From Neospora caninum Liverpool (Eukaryota > Apicomplexa > Conoidasida > Eucoccidiorida > Sarcocystidae): a stretch of DNA of 64,000 bases. Location of the stretch: positions 2,560,714-2,624,713 of the forward strand of contig NC_018393.1 of assembly GCF_000208865.1 (NCBI RefSeq). The letters are read 5' to 3'. The first letter of the stretch is position 1. Each line of letters begins with the position of its first letter. The translations under genes and the position numbers were made by a program. The notes under the pieces were generated by a model. That model was not told where the DNA came from. It was given only the letters and a program-made list of their open reading frames with translations, and did no database searches. Positions 12,601 to 24,265 of this stretch are shown in pieces.

Positions 12601-15600
12601 ACACAAACAAAGCAGCGAGAGGCGCGGCCGCACAAGATACCTTGAGACCGGAGGAAGGGGTGTACAGCCAATTTCCCTGACAAACGGCAGGTTCTGCTTT
12701 TGAAAAAAAAAACGCAACAAAGTACGCGAGAAGAGAGAGAACGTACCGAGGTTGGGCCTTGAGGAATGCGTCTTCTTCACTTGCGCGCATCTTGAAACTG
12801 CCTCTCGTTTCGTCGGGCTCTCCTCTCCTCACATCCTTTGTCTCCCCGTCTCTTCTGCGGTCGCCACCGTCCCCTTCTCTGCCTTCGCTGCGTTCAACAG
12901 CCGAGCCTCCCTCAGCGTCGCCCCGCCCTTGCGGTTGCTCGGCGTTCTGCGGTCTCGCAAGCTTCTCGAGTTTCTGCGCCTTCTCGGCCGCCTTTCGCGT
13001 CTTCCCTCGCGGCTCGGCTGCGTGGCCGTTCCTCTGTTTTTCTTCGACGCGCCGGAGAAAGGCGTCGATCTTCGCTTGCTGAGGCGGAACCACACAAACG
13101 ATTTCGTTCGATTCCTTCCCGAACGCGAGGATGCGAACGACCCGGCCCGCGGGAAGGAGCTCGAGGGGCGGCGAGGCGTCTCTCGCGTGCGTTCCCTCGT
13201 CGGCTGCTTGCATCCCTTCCGCGCATGCGCGGTCTCCTTCTTCCTTTGTCCACGCGCTGCCGTGTTCGTCGCTCTCCGCGCACCTCAAAGGCGTCTCCTG
13301 CAGACCAGAAGGGCTACTTCCAGCAGAGGACGACAGCCCGCCCTGAGGGCCCTCCCGTAGAGCTGGGTCCGCGTGCGGGCGTAAGTGGGACTCCCCCGCT
13401 GAATCGGCCGAAGGAGAGGAAGAAACAGCAGACGAAGCTGGAGTGGAGGAATGGCTGGAAGAGGGCGAGAGTGGAGAGGACGGTGCGTCTGAAGAGGCAG
13501 AGGGAAAAAGCATTTTTCGTTTCCTGAGGACACGCTCCGAGTAGAAGCGAGGGAGGAAAGTGACCGCGACGATGTCGCCGTGCAGCGCGCGGTTTCGTGC
13601 GAGAAAGCCTCCCAAGTCGAACTGCAACACCCAGCCCTGGGACGCAGTCCCGGGCACAGCTGAAGAAGAAGGCGTCGATGCAGAGACGGGCAAAGACACG
13701 GCTGCGGCAGAGGAACGAACGCGCTTGTGGGGGACGGTAGCCAGGACGCGCGGGGGGCACATCGAAGGGTCAACAAGGATGACCTGGAGAGATGGAGCCG
13801 AGAAAGCAAAACGCAAAAAAAGAGGAGGCGAAACGAACGCACGTTTGGCCGTTAAATGCGAGAGCCAAGCAAAGAGAAAGAGAAAGAGAGAGAGAAGGAG
13901 AGAGAGAAGGAGAGAGAGAGGGAAAGAGAGATGGAAAGAAAGAGAGGTAGAGACGATGCGATTGAGGTGCTGGACGCCAGCTCTCTGTCCCCGCTCGTGA
14001 TCGTTCTGCGTTGCTTTCTCGCTGCTCTATCCGTCTCTCGAGAGTCTGCTGTCTATTGGCATCCCCAGGGGCTGTTGGTGCACTTCTCTATCTTCTCTCG
14101 CCTGGTTTCAAAAGCTGTTTGGTTCCGCTTTTTGACTGGCTGCGCTGTCCACAGTTTCTCGCCTTTTGCGCGTCGCGTTCGGCTTACCGAGCGGTCAGTC
14201 TGGAACGCGGGGATCTGGAGCAAACCTTTCACGAGGAGCCCTCGTTTCAGCCCCTCTTGCGCAGCTTCTTCGCTCCAGTGCTGCTCGAACATCACCGCGT
14301 CTGCCTCCGGCACCTCTTCCCTCTTCCCGCCTTTCCCTCGCTTGCTCGCCATTCGCTTTCCCGATTCATCGTCGTTCGCGTTCGGCGTCTCAGCTCTCGC
14401 GCGGCCCCACGGTGTCTCGACGGCGGTTGGCTGAGCACGTGCGAAGCCCAGCTTGCAGGGGGAATCCGCTGCCGCCGCCGCGAGCCTCGGCGGCGCGTGG
14501 AGAGGGCCCAGTGGAGATGCGGAAGGCCTGCAAAGGCGAGAGACGGAGACACCCGGCGAGGCGCAACCTGCGACAGAGGGGGAGTCGCCAGAGACGGCTA
14601 TCCAGCTGCCGCCAGGTGGACGCGAGGCCGGAAAGCCGTCGAGGCTCGGCAGTGGCTGCTGATGTGGGAAAGGTCCGGGGGGCGGAAAAACACGCGCAAG
14701 CTGAGAAGGAGAGGTCGGCGAAGGCGCAGATGGATGAGCGACAGACTGTGGAAATGGGCAGAATGCCAAAGGAGCAACAGGCCGCGGAGGACAAGGAAGA
14801 GAACGAGGAGATGTAGGAGAGACCGGCGGACGAGAACGAGAAGGAGAGAACGGACCAGCGAGGGAACGAGGAGAGAAGGGCGGAGACGAAGCAACTTGAA
14901 ACGGTGCCCGAGATCGTGAGGCAGCCAGCCTGGAAGCGTCAGCTCTGAGGACACGCTCTGGACTTCCGGCGGGACCAGGCGGAGACGCGGGGGGACGCAC
15001 ATCCGAAGGCCCCTGCGGGGCATATGCCCCCCAGGAAGGACACGGTGGGGCGCCGGGGCGCCAGGCCGCAGGCTGTGGGGCGTAGGGCCACCTGAACGAA
15101 GAGTGGAGATTGGAGACAGCTGGACCCCTTGGCGCGCGGGGACTGGAAGCGACCCGGGGTGCGCGGCAGGGCGAAGAGAGAGACAGAACAGACAGTGGGG
15201 CGCTCACGAGCCGCCCGAGAGGCTGCGGCCGCAGGGTGCGCCTACGCCTCATCGGGGGCGGAGACTGTGAGGTGTGAGGGAGTTGAGACTGCGCCCGTTG
15301 AGGTTCCTCAGACGCGGGAGAGTGGGGCTGCGAGGCGGCGCCCCGGCCAGCATTGTTCCGCATGTGCCTTCTGGAGAAAGGAGTCGCTTGAGAACCCGAG
15401 AGGGCTTCGCGGTTTCCCGCGGGTCGACGGGGACTTGACCTGGTGCGAGCACGTTTCTGGAGCAAAGAAGTCTCTGCACAGAAAGTGGAAGATGAAGGCG
15501 AGGAAGCGCGAGAGGAAGACGCACAGGAAGCAGGCGGAAAAGAATAAGAATATGACGAAGGAGAGGCACGAGTGTGCGGTGAAGGAGAAGAGGGCAACAG

Positions 15601-15723
15601 CGGAGCACGAGTGCTGGGAGGGAGTTGGAGACGAGAGAAACCGCGACACCCAAGAGCAGGCTGGGCGTGAGTCCAGGGGCCCCGCCCACGCCCACAGGGG
15701 AGTTTGGCGACGACGGCTTTCAT
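5428..15723 (-). CDS. RNB-domain 3'-5' exoribonuclease, DIS3L2/Rrp44-like
   Basis: Nine exons join in frame: 15723-14188, 13783-12747, 12396-10825, 10591-10427, 10101-9764, 9394-8397, 7900-7695, 7109-6974 and 6366-5428, giving 2308 residues. The ATG at 15723 has an ACC context. After a Pro/Ser/Arg-rich N-terminus come the cold-shock parts (HWSEEAAQEGLKRGLL; WVLQFDLGGFLARNRALHGDIVAV; SVFVPPAEFRDSRLPPFLVP). The RNB signature is IDPPTAKDLDDA (near residue 1228), with all four metal-binding Asp of the family present, followed by HVADVSHFV, MLPPALSEGVCSLHSGVDRLAFSV and YMHFTSPIRRYADLHVHRLL. A short OB-like end follows. No PIN endonuclease domain is visible, so it resembles DIS3L2 more than DIS3. 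Family role: processive 3'-5' decay of single-stranded RNA. It is far longer than family members because of disordered inserts. It ends in Ala-Lys-Leu. The donor at 6974/6973 (GTCAGG) is the weakest joint. Confidence 0.88.
6529..6575. repeat. (ATCT)n microsatellite
   Basis: About eleven ATCT units with one ATCTGTCT interruption, in the intron between exons 8 and 9 of the RNB ribonuclease gene. Confidence 0.95.
6651..6690. repeat. (AT)n microsatellite
   Basis: Uninterrupted AT dinucleotide run of about 40 bases in the last intron of the RNB ribonuclease gene. Confidence 0.95.
8046..8061 (+). repeat. G16 homopolymer followed by G-rich tract
   Basis: Sixteen consecutive G on the + strand, then GAGGGGAGGG, within the intron between exons 6 and 7 of the minus-strand RNB ribonuclease gene. 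It can form a G-quadruplex on the non-template side and is a likely site of length error in sequencing. Confidence 0.9.
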
Positions 15724-16099
15724 GGTGAATCGAAAAAAAACGAAAAAGAAAAAGGAGTAGGAGATAACGGGAGGGAGAACGTAAGGAACACTCGATCCAT
15801 GAAGAGGACGTGGAGATCAAACGAGACGCAAGACTGGCGTCATCTTGAAGTCGCTGCTGTTTCAGCTTGTCTCAGACCCACGCACAGAAACCGGCTTCCT
15901 GAACGTGGAGACGCGAAACGCATGCACGCCGCGCAGACGAAATGCCGACTCTTTGGAAGTCTCGTCGGTTGCGCAGTCTCGCTTTACGAGTTCCCCGGGG
16001 ACACTGTCTCGTTTCCCCTAAAGAAATCCCCTCGACTCTCACTAGTGTACATACACCTCGGGCACGACCGAGACACACTGGCGCCGCTGCAGAGCATTC

Positions 16100-16115
16100 A
16101 GGTGTACATACACCT
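16100..16115. promoter_or_regulatory. Inverted-repeat motif AGGTGTA-CA-TACACCT
   Basis: Two perfect 7-base arms with a 2-base spacer, about 390 bases upstream of the ribonuclease ATG. A near copy (GTGTACATACACC) lies at 16045-16057. Palindromic words are typical dimer-bound transcription-factor sites; the role here is only inferred. Confidence 0.35.
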
Positions 16116-17536
16116 GACTGAGGCGTCTCAATGTGTCTTCCCCTGACAAGGCAGTCGTCCTCTGAAACAGCGTCGGTACCTAGGAGCGCTACGACATGCT
16201 GCTTCGAGAGAGATAGGAACAGACGGAGGGCGACAGAAAGGCACGGGAAAGAAAGGGGAACATTACGCGCTGCTTGCCTCCGCCCTGTCGCGAAAAAACG
16301 TCGACCGATTGAGGCCTTGCTTGCGGCCACTCCAGAGCACACACGAGACAAAACACATATCTGCCACTCAGTTTCCCGCCGCGTCCCTGTGCCGCGCAAA
16401 GAACGTAAACAGCCGTCTGCCGAGACCCCTCTCTGTCTGTCGATCTGTTTCTTCTTTTCTCGTTTGCTTCCTTCTTTCCCGTCGATATACGGCTCTACAA
16501 GACTCAACTGCTTGCCGGAGAAGTCTCCCGCGGATAAGAGCGGTCTTTTTTGCGCATGCGGCCGAGGAGAAAAGGCGGCAGAAGGAAGATGCAGCCTCTA
16601 CATCCGCCACTCGAAACGGCAGAACGGAAAAAGGAAAGGCAGGCGCGACAGAGGAGAAAAAGCAAGGAAAGGGACTCTCTCTCGCGGTCCCATCTTCTGG
16701 TCTGTTGACTGTAGAAGGCGAGAGGGATTAGCAGCTGGGTGCATGCAGTCCGATTCAATTGAGTTATTGAAACGGGAGTGTAGTCCCAAACAGTGGGTGT
16801 GTCCCTTCTGGTGATAACTACAGGGCGCGCATGAAGAAAAATGTTCTTCATCTCTTTTCCATGGAACGTTTGGTCGCTTGTCTCACTGGGCGCGTCTCTC
16901 ACGCACAGCATGCCGTCCCGTTCCTTTCGGTGCCTCTCTCTGATTTGCTGCATGCGGCCAGTCTCAACCGGCGGCCGTTCCCTGTAACTCGTGCGTATGC
17001 TGCATATACATATGGGAGGCACCGCAGGTCATCAAAAGATCATAGACAACTCCTGCAAAGTGAACGGCTACAGATTCCCATAGACCTGGGACAGCGAACG
17101 CGAAAAACTGCTTGTCACATTCGGAAACTTTTCCGTGTCGCTTGAAACACATCGTCTGCGAGACAAGCTGACGTCGGCTAGAGACCAGTTCTTGCGTGAT
17201 TGCGTGAAGTCGTAAGAAGCGCGAAAGGCAGAGACGCTGTCGACTAACAAAGAAGGGGAAACCGCGACGGGGAAAGGAGGTGCGGTTGCCGGTCATACGA
17301 GTACACGCACAGATATTCTCCACGGATGCGGCTCGCCAGCTTTGGTCGTAAGGAGAGTCTCCGTGCAGTCCTCACCCCCTCGACGCGCCGTTGCCCAGAA
17401 ACGCTGCAAGGAACCAAAGATTGCTGCTGCCAAGGAGGCGAAAGAACACACTTTCGCACAGCCACCACCAACCCTAACGATAAACGAATTTACTGATAAA
17501 GTTTTTTCGATAAAGGCGCAACGAGCCCTCTTCCTG

Positions 17537-17572
17537 CACACACACACACACACACACACACACTATATATAC

Positions 17573-17603
<31 letters not shown>

Positions 17604-17605
17604 GG
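17537..17605. repeat. (CA)n then (TA)n compound microsatellite
   Basis: About thirteen CA units run directly into interrupted TA units between genes. Confidence 0.9.
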
Positions 17606-18232
17606 CTGATGTGCATGTGTGGAGGGTATTTCTGAAACGGCCACTCTGCACATAAACATATATTTATATATCTGAAATGTGTGTTTTTTTCGGTGGAGAC
17701 GACGCCTCTCTTCTTTCTTCTGAGGACACACAAATGCATATAGAGACAGATGTGTGTGTGCATTTTGTAGTCGTTTGTCGAGTGGAACAGTTGAAACCGC
17801 AGAGTGGGGGTGGTGGCCTTGCATGTGCAGAGTGTGAGGCCGGGGACGAAGGGCGAAGCGACGACGCCCCGAGGCCACAAAGGGTGTGCTTCCCTCTTGT
17901 GATGCTTGATTGATAGCACCGTCACGCGTGGAACAGAATCTTCTTCCGTTTATATTTAATATGTATATAGGTATAGGTACGTATATACCTAGATATCTCT
18001 AGATAAATACATAAATAGTAATTCGCTGCATGCATCACCGACCTACTGCAATGTACATTCGGATGCATCTATGTATATACGTGAGAGTATGTGTATATGC
18101 GTGTAGAAATGTCTCCACGAGTGTTTGGATAGAAACAGATATGTGCCTGAATATCCAGGCAGCGACGTGACTCAAACAACAGGCCTTTTCAGCAGACATC
18201 GCACAACACGTGTGCGTCTCTCCCGCTGTGGG

Positions 18233-18330
18233 TAGATAGATAGATAGACAGATAGATAGACAGATAGATAGACAGATAGATAGATATACGCATATATATA
18301 TATATATATACATAAATATATATATATATA
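18233..18330. repeat. (GATA)n/(TA)n compound microsatellite
   Basis: Interrupted GATA/GACA units at 18233-18287, followed by two TA runs to about 18330. It directly precedes the first copy of the 205-bp tandem duplication. Confidence 0.9.
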
Positions 18331-18335
18331 TGATT

Positions 18336-18696
18336 GTAGATCGTGGATGATCTGACATATAGAGCTGAATACATGTGGTTGACGGCGGTTACGCGTTGCG
18401 TCTCTCTCTCGCTATAGAGGTTGTTACCGTCGTTGCATGCATCTCCGTTTTTCATATTCAAATTGCCTGAACAGCCTCCTCACTGAGGCCGCGAGACCCT
18501 TTATACATAAATATATATATATATATATATATATGTGAATGTAGATCGTGGATGATCTGACATATAGAGCTGAATACATGTGGTTGACGGCGGTTACGCG
18601 TTGCGTCTCTCTCTCGCTATAGAGGTTGTTACCGTCGTTGCATGCATCTCCGTTTTTCATATTCAAATTGCCTAAACAGCCTCCTCACTGAGGCCG
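18336..18696. repeat. Tandem duplication, period 205 bases
   Basis: A block of about 156 bases starting GTAGATCGTGGATGATCTGA occurs at 18336-18491 and again at 18541-18696, nearly identical (one visible G/A change, GCCTGAAC versus GCCTAAAC). Each copy is preceded by a CATAAATATATA microsatellite, so the whole unit of microsatellite plus block was duplicated. No coding content is evident. Confidence 0.9.
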
Positions 18697-18938
18697 TTTG
18701 TTCGGTCGCGAGCGACTTTGTTCCTGCCCGACTCGCCGAGACCCGAGACAGAAACTCGCGTTCTCACCGCGGCCGGAATTGAGTAAAAAATTTAAAAAGA
18801 ATCCAAGAAAAGTTTTCCCTATTGAACGCGTCGACCGCGAAGTCAAAAGTCGAAGAAAGACAATTTCTTTCAAAGTGAAAGCCTCGCAGCAAGCAGCGCG
18901 ACGGGGACACTCCCAACACACAAACACGGCACACGGCC

Positions 18939-18954
18939 AGGTGTACATACACCT
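18939..18954. promoter_or_regulatory. AGGTGTA-CA-TACACCT motif copy
   Basis: Same word as at 16100-16115 but ending in CTT context, just beyond the stop codon of the F-box gene. Recurrence at several intergenic or intronic places suggests a shared element; its function is not shown by the sequence. Confidence 0.3.
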
Positions 18955-18970
18955 TGAGAGCAAATCACCC

Positions 18971-21900
18971 TTAAAACTCTGGTTCTTGTCGGCACGCCAG
19001 GTGTCTCTCTCTGTTTTTCGCTGGGCCCGAACCGCCACTGATGCACACTTCAACGCCTCGAGAAGTTACAAAGGACTGCAGGGAAGGGAACAAATGACGT
19101 AGATGAGGAAGCAAACTTCTGCCGTCACACCAGGCGCCCGGAGGGAGGCAGCCGGTGAGATCGAGGCGGACGAGGTTTGGTGCAGCTGCGGCGACCTGAA
19201 ACGAAGGGAAAGGAGGGAGCGGCAATCGCCAACAAAGAAATAAGGTACAGAGAAGAACAAGAGAAGGCGCCGACGAACGGGAGACTGGCAAAGGGTGAGC
19301 AGGCGAAAGAGGAAAGGAGTCCTCGCTGCCGTCAACGATTCGCGGACTTGGGCTGGAGTGACACACACCGCGACAAGTGGGAAAATACAGAACGAGAGAC
19401 GGCGAGGGAGAAGAGTAGAAAGCGGTGAAGTACGACAGAAAGCGGGGGAGTAAGAGAGAAGGCGGGGAAGTAAGAGAGAAGGCGGGGAAGTAAGAGAGAA
19501 GGCGAGGGAGACTGAGCGAAAGCGGGGGAGTAAGAGAGAAAGCGGGGGAGAAGGAGAGGAAGCGAAGAGCAAAGAGCGAGAGGAAAAATCGCCAAGAGGA
19601 AACGTAGAAGAGCGGGGCACACGGAAACGAATGAATCCATGTGGACAGACGAGCCTACACCCTCCTCCAGAGGTTTCTTGAGAGATGCCACGAAAGAGAT
19701 GCCACGGAAGGCAGAGGAGAGCTGGATCACCCTCCGCAGCCGCAACTCGCCGAACGCAGAAAAACCGAAAACAAAAAGGCCGCCTCCTTTTCGCGCACCT
19801 TATGGAGACAGGTGATTCCCGTGGCTTTCAGCGAGGGCCCGAAAGAAGGGCCGAGATGCATCTCCAGCCGGAGATGCTCGAGGTGGGACGTGTTTTTTCT
19901 GAACGTTTGTTCGGGTCTCGCACAAGAGGCGACAAACGAGGGCGCTCCGGAAAAACGCGGCTGGACAAGAACCGCGAGAAGCTTTTCCTGCTGCGCCTCG
20001 GCGGACGGACGACACTGCCTCCCTCGACAGGAGACTGTTGCGGAAGCGGAGAGAGGCCGAAACGACAGACGAGTCCAGTAGATGGCGTGGGAGAGTTCCT
20101 AGAGACATCCGCGAACGCATGCGAGGAAGAGAAACGAAAGGCCGACGAAACAACGGGGCACGTGAGCCGTCAGAGACAGTGCGCGAGAGAGGAGAACGAA
20201 AGCGAGAGATTTCATCGCCACGAAAGAGAGTACGCAAAGGCGCGACCTCTCACGTGGAAACAGGGGAAAGAAACGTTGCCGCACTGGGAGGAAGGAACGA
20301 TTCAGGTGTCGGGTTTTCAGAGAAGTACTTTTGGGGTAAAACATTCGTTTCTCATGGAGGTTCAAGAAACGTACCTGATGAAGCAGGGTGCACGTCGCCA
20401 TCAGCCGGCAGACGTCGCCCGTAGAGAGAAACTCCCTTAAGAGCCATACGAGGAGAGACACGTCTTCCGCACCGCCTTCCGCGCGGCGCTGGCCTGCCTT
20501 GCGTGCGGTGAAACTCGCCTCCTCGTCGCTCTCCTCGTCGGCTCTTGGCGAGACAGCGACTGGCGAGTGCCCTCCGGTTGCAACCGCGGAGAGGAACGGA
20601 GAGTCGTGCAGACTGCAATGTCGCACACCCCTTTGATGGCGACCGCGAAATGCATGCGGCGAGGGCGGATGCTGCCGTCTCCGTTTATAAGGCCACAGGC
20701 CGGCGGGGCCCGCGCGCGCCGCCGAGCTCCCGAGCGCGCGCAGAAAAGCCGCGTGGAGCCGCTCGAAGGTCGGGAAGCGCCTGAAGTGCAGCGAGAAAAG
20801 GGCGGACGGACAGCGGCCGCTTGACGGATAAAGACAGGCGCAGAGCGATGCCAGAAAGGGAAGAGAGAAGGCAGGCGCAGCGAAAGAGAGACACAACACA
20901 CGCACGAGAGGGGTGGAGACACCGGCAGGCAGCAGGAAGCAGAGACAGAGAAAAGCAAACAGAGAAGAGAAAGGGAGACGGAACGCAAAAGGCGATGGAA
21001 GACGACAAGCAAAGAAAAGAGTCTTCTACGGAGAGGAGAGAACAGCCTGTACATACACGTGCCTATATATCTAGATACACATAGGTATATATATATATAT
21101 ATATGAATGTATGTGTGTGTATTTACGAAGGAGTATAACTCTACGTAGATACATGTATATGTGTAAATCCTTTGAAGGGCTGAGGTCACAACCACATGTG
21201 GGCTTTGTGGGATCTGGGCATTCTTTGTTCCCTTTGGCGGCGACTCGGGCGTCTTCGTTTTGGGTCCGTGAGAGCAGACAAGGCCTCGCCTAGTCGCCCG
21301 TGCTTGAAGCGCCATGCAAAGGAGACCCCCCCCCCCCTGGCAAACGCGACTGTCATCTGTGTTTGGAGCCTTTGGAACCTTGTCTCCCACGAGACGCACT
21401 TGCAGGCGAAGAGATCCGCGTCTCTTCCGTTCGCTTCGAGGAGATGCGCGGCGATGGCTGCCATCTGAGGAAGCGCAGAGAACGTGGACAGGAAGAAAGG
21501 TTGCGGTGTCGCGACTCGAGGAAAACAACGGAACAGGCGAGAAGACGCCACGGACAGCGCAACTTGAAAAAGGCCCCACAAGAAACGGAACGATGCTTAC
21601 GCAAAAACAGAAAACGATCCTCGAGGCCAGTCAGTTGTGGACGGGGACGCGCCGGAAAGAAAACAACGTCTCATCCACACACACACAGAACTAGAGGCAT
21701 GCATATTTCACTGTGCAAATATACATGCATGCATGCCAACACTCAGCTCTAATTCAAAATAGATAGACGCATATACCGGCATATATATATATATATATAT
21801 ATACGGGAACATATCCTACGAGTATATAGATGCGATGTGCCAATCTGTATCCATATATACACATGCAAGCTTCCCTATCTTGTTACCTGCATATATATAT

Positions 21901-24265
21901 ATATATGTATATGAAGGCGACGCTAGGAAGCTGTGAGAGGCTTCTGAAGTCGGTCGAAGCGTTGCCGACATGTTTTTGGGAGAAAGAGTTGTGTGCTAGG
22001 GGGAGGCGCAAAAAATCCGAATGCGCTTACTTTCGGTCTGAGCAGAGAGTCTATCCAGAGTTTCTTTGCGTCGGCGGCAGCTCGTGACCATCCGCCTCGC
22101 GATTCGTCTTGTTTTCGGGGCGACTTCATCGCCTCCCTTGCGTCTTTCACGGACGAGCTGGCTTCTCGCGTTCTCGCAACTGACTGAACCTCCTCTGTGT
22201 CAGGTTCGGCATCCGTCTCGCCAGTCGCAAGGGGACCTCCCCCGTCTCCCTCGGTGCCATCCTTGTCACCTTCTTCTTTCTCTTTATTCGCTCTGGTGTT
22301 TCGCGTGTCTTGCCCTCTTCCGTCCTCTGTTTCCTGGCTGCCATGCGGACCTTTCTTTCTTTCTTCTTTCACGTCTTCCTGTTCTTCTGCCTCTCCTTTG
22401 TGCACCTCTTGCCTCTCGTTGGAGACACCTTCTTCGCTTCTGTCCTTGTTTGGCGTTTTTCCTTCGGCTCTACGTTCGCCTCCCCGTCCTCGCCGTCGCC
22501 TTCCTGACTCCGCTGCGGGAGTGGCGAGGAAGCGCGCCGAGGAGAGGAATCCGTGCAGCTCCAATTCTTCGGTCGGGACGCTCTGGAGAAGCAGGCGCAT
22601 CTGCGAACTTGACAGCAGACGCAGGCAAACTCCGCGCAATCTGTTTCCTTTGTCTTCCATCTTGCCGCGTTCCGGGCGTCCTTTCCGGTTTCCTGCCAAG
22701 CTGAGATCTCCCTCTTCCGCGGCCTCGTCGCTCGCCTTGCCGCGTTCCCTCCCTCCTCTCGCACTGGCAAAGGCCGACGCGCAACTCTCCACTTCCGCAG
22801 GGTCAACACCCTTCTCCTCTCTCCTTATATCCGTCGCAGCGGCTTCGCCTCGGCCGTCTCCGTCTTCTGCCTCCTCTCGTCCTCTCTCTCCACCGTCTTC
22901 TTTGCTGTCGGAGGCACGCCTCGGCCTGATTAACCGCCTCTTGCTGCGTCTCGGCTTCTCTTCTTTGCACGCTGCTCCCGGATCCGAAGGGTCCCTCTCG
23001 TGCATCGCCGCGGTGTCTCCAACCTGCGCGGCGCTTCCTCCCTTTCCGCCGTCGTGCACGTCCCGGCATGCTTCGGGAGACGCGACGAGAGACGGCTCTT
23101 TTCTCCCGCTTCGCCCTCCCGGCGTCGACCTGTCTCGCGGGCTCTCGCCTCTTGGTCGCCCTCTCCGAGGTTCGCTCACGCCTCCTGCCCCTGTCGTCTC
23201 TTCTTGTTTCATGTGCCTGCCTTCTCTGCTTTCTCCAGCTTCTTCCCTGTCGCCTCCAGGCGCCTTCGCCTCGGGCTGTTCGCGCGACGAGGACTGCCAC
23301 GCACGCTTTGCTCTGCCTCGCGCTCCGATTCTTTTGTCGCGGCCCACAGAAGACAGAGAAACGGAAGACCGCGAGGAGGAACGCGAAGACGACGACGGAC
23401 CAAGGGGAGAGTCTGGCGAGTCTCTTGACGTCACGCGTCTCCTTTTTACAAAAATGCCTTCATCAATCGGGATCCACTCGTCTTCCTCTTCGTTTCCCGC
23501 TTCCCCTCTCGTCTCTCCTCTCTTCCTCCGATCCAGTCCTCCCCCTCCTGTGCCGGCGCGTCCTCTCACGCCGTCTGCTTTGCGACAGCCTTCTTGGGCG
23601 ACCAACCCAGCTGTCTCTGCTGTTCGTTTGCGAGCAGTCGCCGCCTTCTCTCGCTTCTGCCTCCCGCCCGAGCGACGCGCCTTTCCAGTTTCGTTCCGCC
23701 GAAAAAGCTCCGAAAGTGTGAACGCCCGTCGAATCCTGAGGCCGCCGTCAACCTCCACCATCGCCTCGACCAGGCCATCTGGATCAGCCGCTTGTCGGAG
23801 GATCCTCTCGAGTCTTTGCACGTCTGCTTCTTTCCTCTCTTCTTCTCTGTGTGCCCGCGCATCCATCTCTGCGTCTCTGTCCTCTCCAGCCGCTGTTGCG
23901 CGCTTCGCGTTTCGTCCTCCCTCCTTACGCGCTCCCCTGACAGGGCCGCCCTCTCCACTCTCTTCGCGCTCCCCGTCTCTGCGTGATTCCGCATCACCTC
24001 TCGCCGTCTGCCCATCTCCTCTGTCTCCTTCTCCCTGGCGTGTCCTCGCTTCTTCCTCCTCGTTTCTGCGTTTCTGCGCAACCTCCGTTGCGCCCATCGC
24101 GTCTTCGCCGAGTTCCTCTTTCCCCCCCTCTTCGCTCCGGCTGACGCCCGCCTCAGACGCACCGTCTCTCGCCCTGTCTCTTCCGGCCCTCTCCGTCTCT
24201 TCGCCGCCGAGTCCATCCTCGACGTCTGCCTCCCCTACTCCGCCTCGCTCACCAGAGCTGTTCAT
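18971..24265 (-). CDS. F-box and leucine-rich-repeat protein (FBXL-like)
   Basis: Six exons join in frame: 24265-22031, 21464-21400, 20780-20375, 19960-19799, 19745-19661 and 19185-18971, giving 1055 residues. The first 745 residues are Glu/Arg/Gly/Ser-rich and mostly disordered, with one compact stretch (LRGVCLRLLSSSQMRLLLQSVPTEELELHGFL, split here only for reading). Residues about 874-902 read SLLVWLLREFLSTGDVCRLM then ATCTLLHQ, which fits an F-box. The next exons give leucine-rich-repeat-like strands: SHLEHLRLEMHL, ITCLHKLRLRRVIQL and APNLVRLDLTGCLP. Family role: F-box proteins are substrate receptors of SCF ubiquitin ligases, with the LRR binding the substrate. The substrate is unknown. 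The weakest joints are the acceptors at 19745 (CGAG) and 19185. The gene runs divergently from RPB9. Confidence 0.68.
19426..19565. repeat. Minisatellite of about 20-base GGGGGAGTAAGAGAGAAGGC units
   Basis: Six to seven imperfect purine-rich units in the last intron (19660-19186) of the F-box/LRR gene. The minus-strand frames across it are an artefact of the repeat. Confidence 0.85.

Larger units (their letters stand above)
15724..18970. other. Intergenic region upstream of the RNB ribonuclease gene
   Basis: Contains the 5' flank of the ribonuclease gene and the 3' flank of the F-box gene, both on the minus strand. No frame looks coding. It holds three copies of an AGGTGTA-CA-TACACCT-like word (16045-16057, 16100-16115, 18939-18954), a CA run then TA runs (17537-17605), a GATA-type microsatellite and a 205-bp tandem duplication. 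Confidence 0.7.

Noticed and set aside
20437..20656. Frame beginning MHFAVAIKGVCDIAVCTTLR on the minus strand as a separate small protein
   Set aside because: It overlaps the F-box exon in another frame and stops inside it. The F-box frame continues through splice sites with consistent phase, so this one is judged a shadow.
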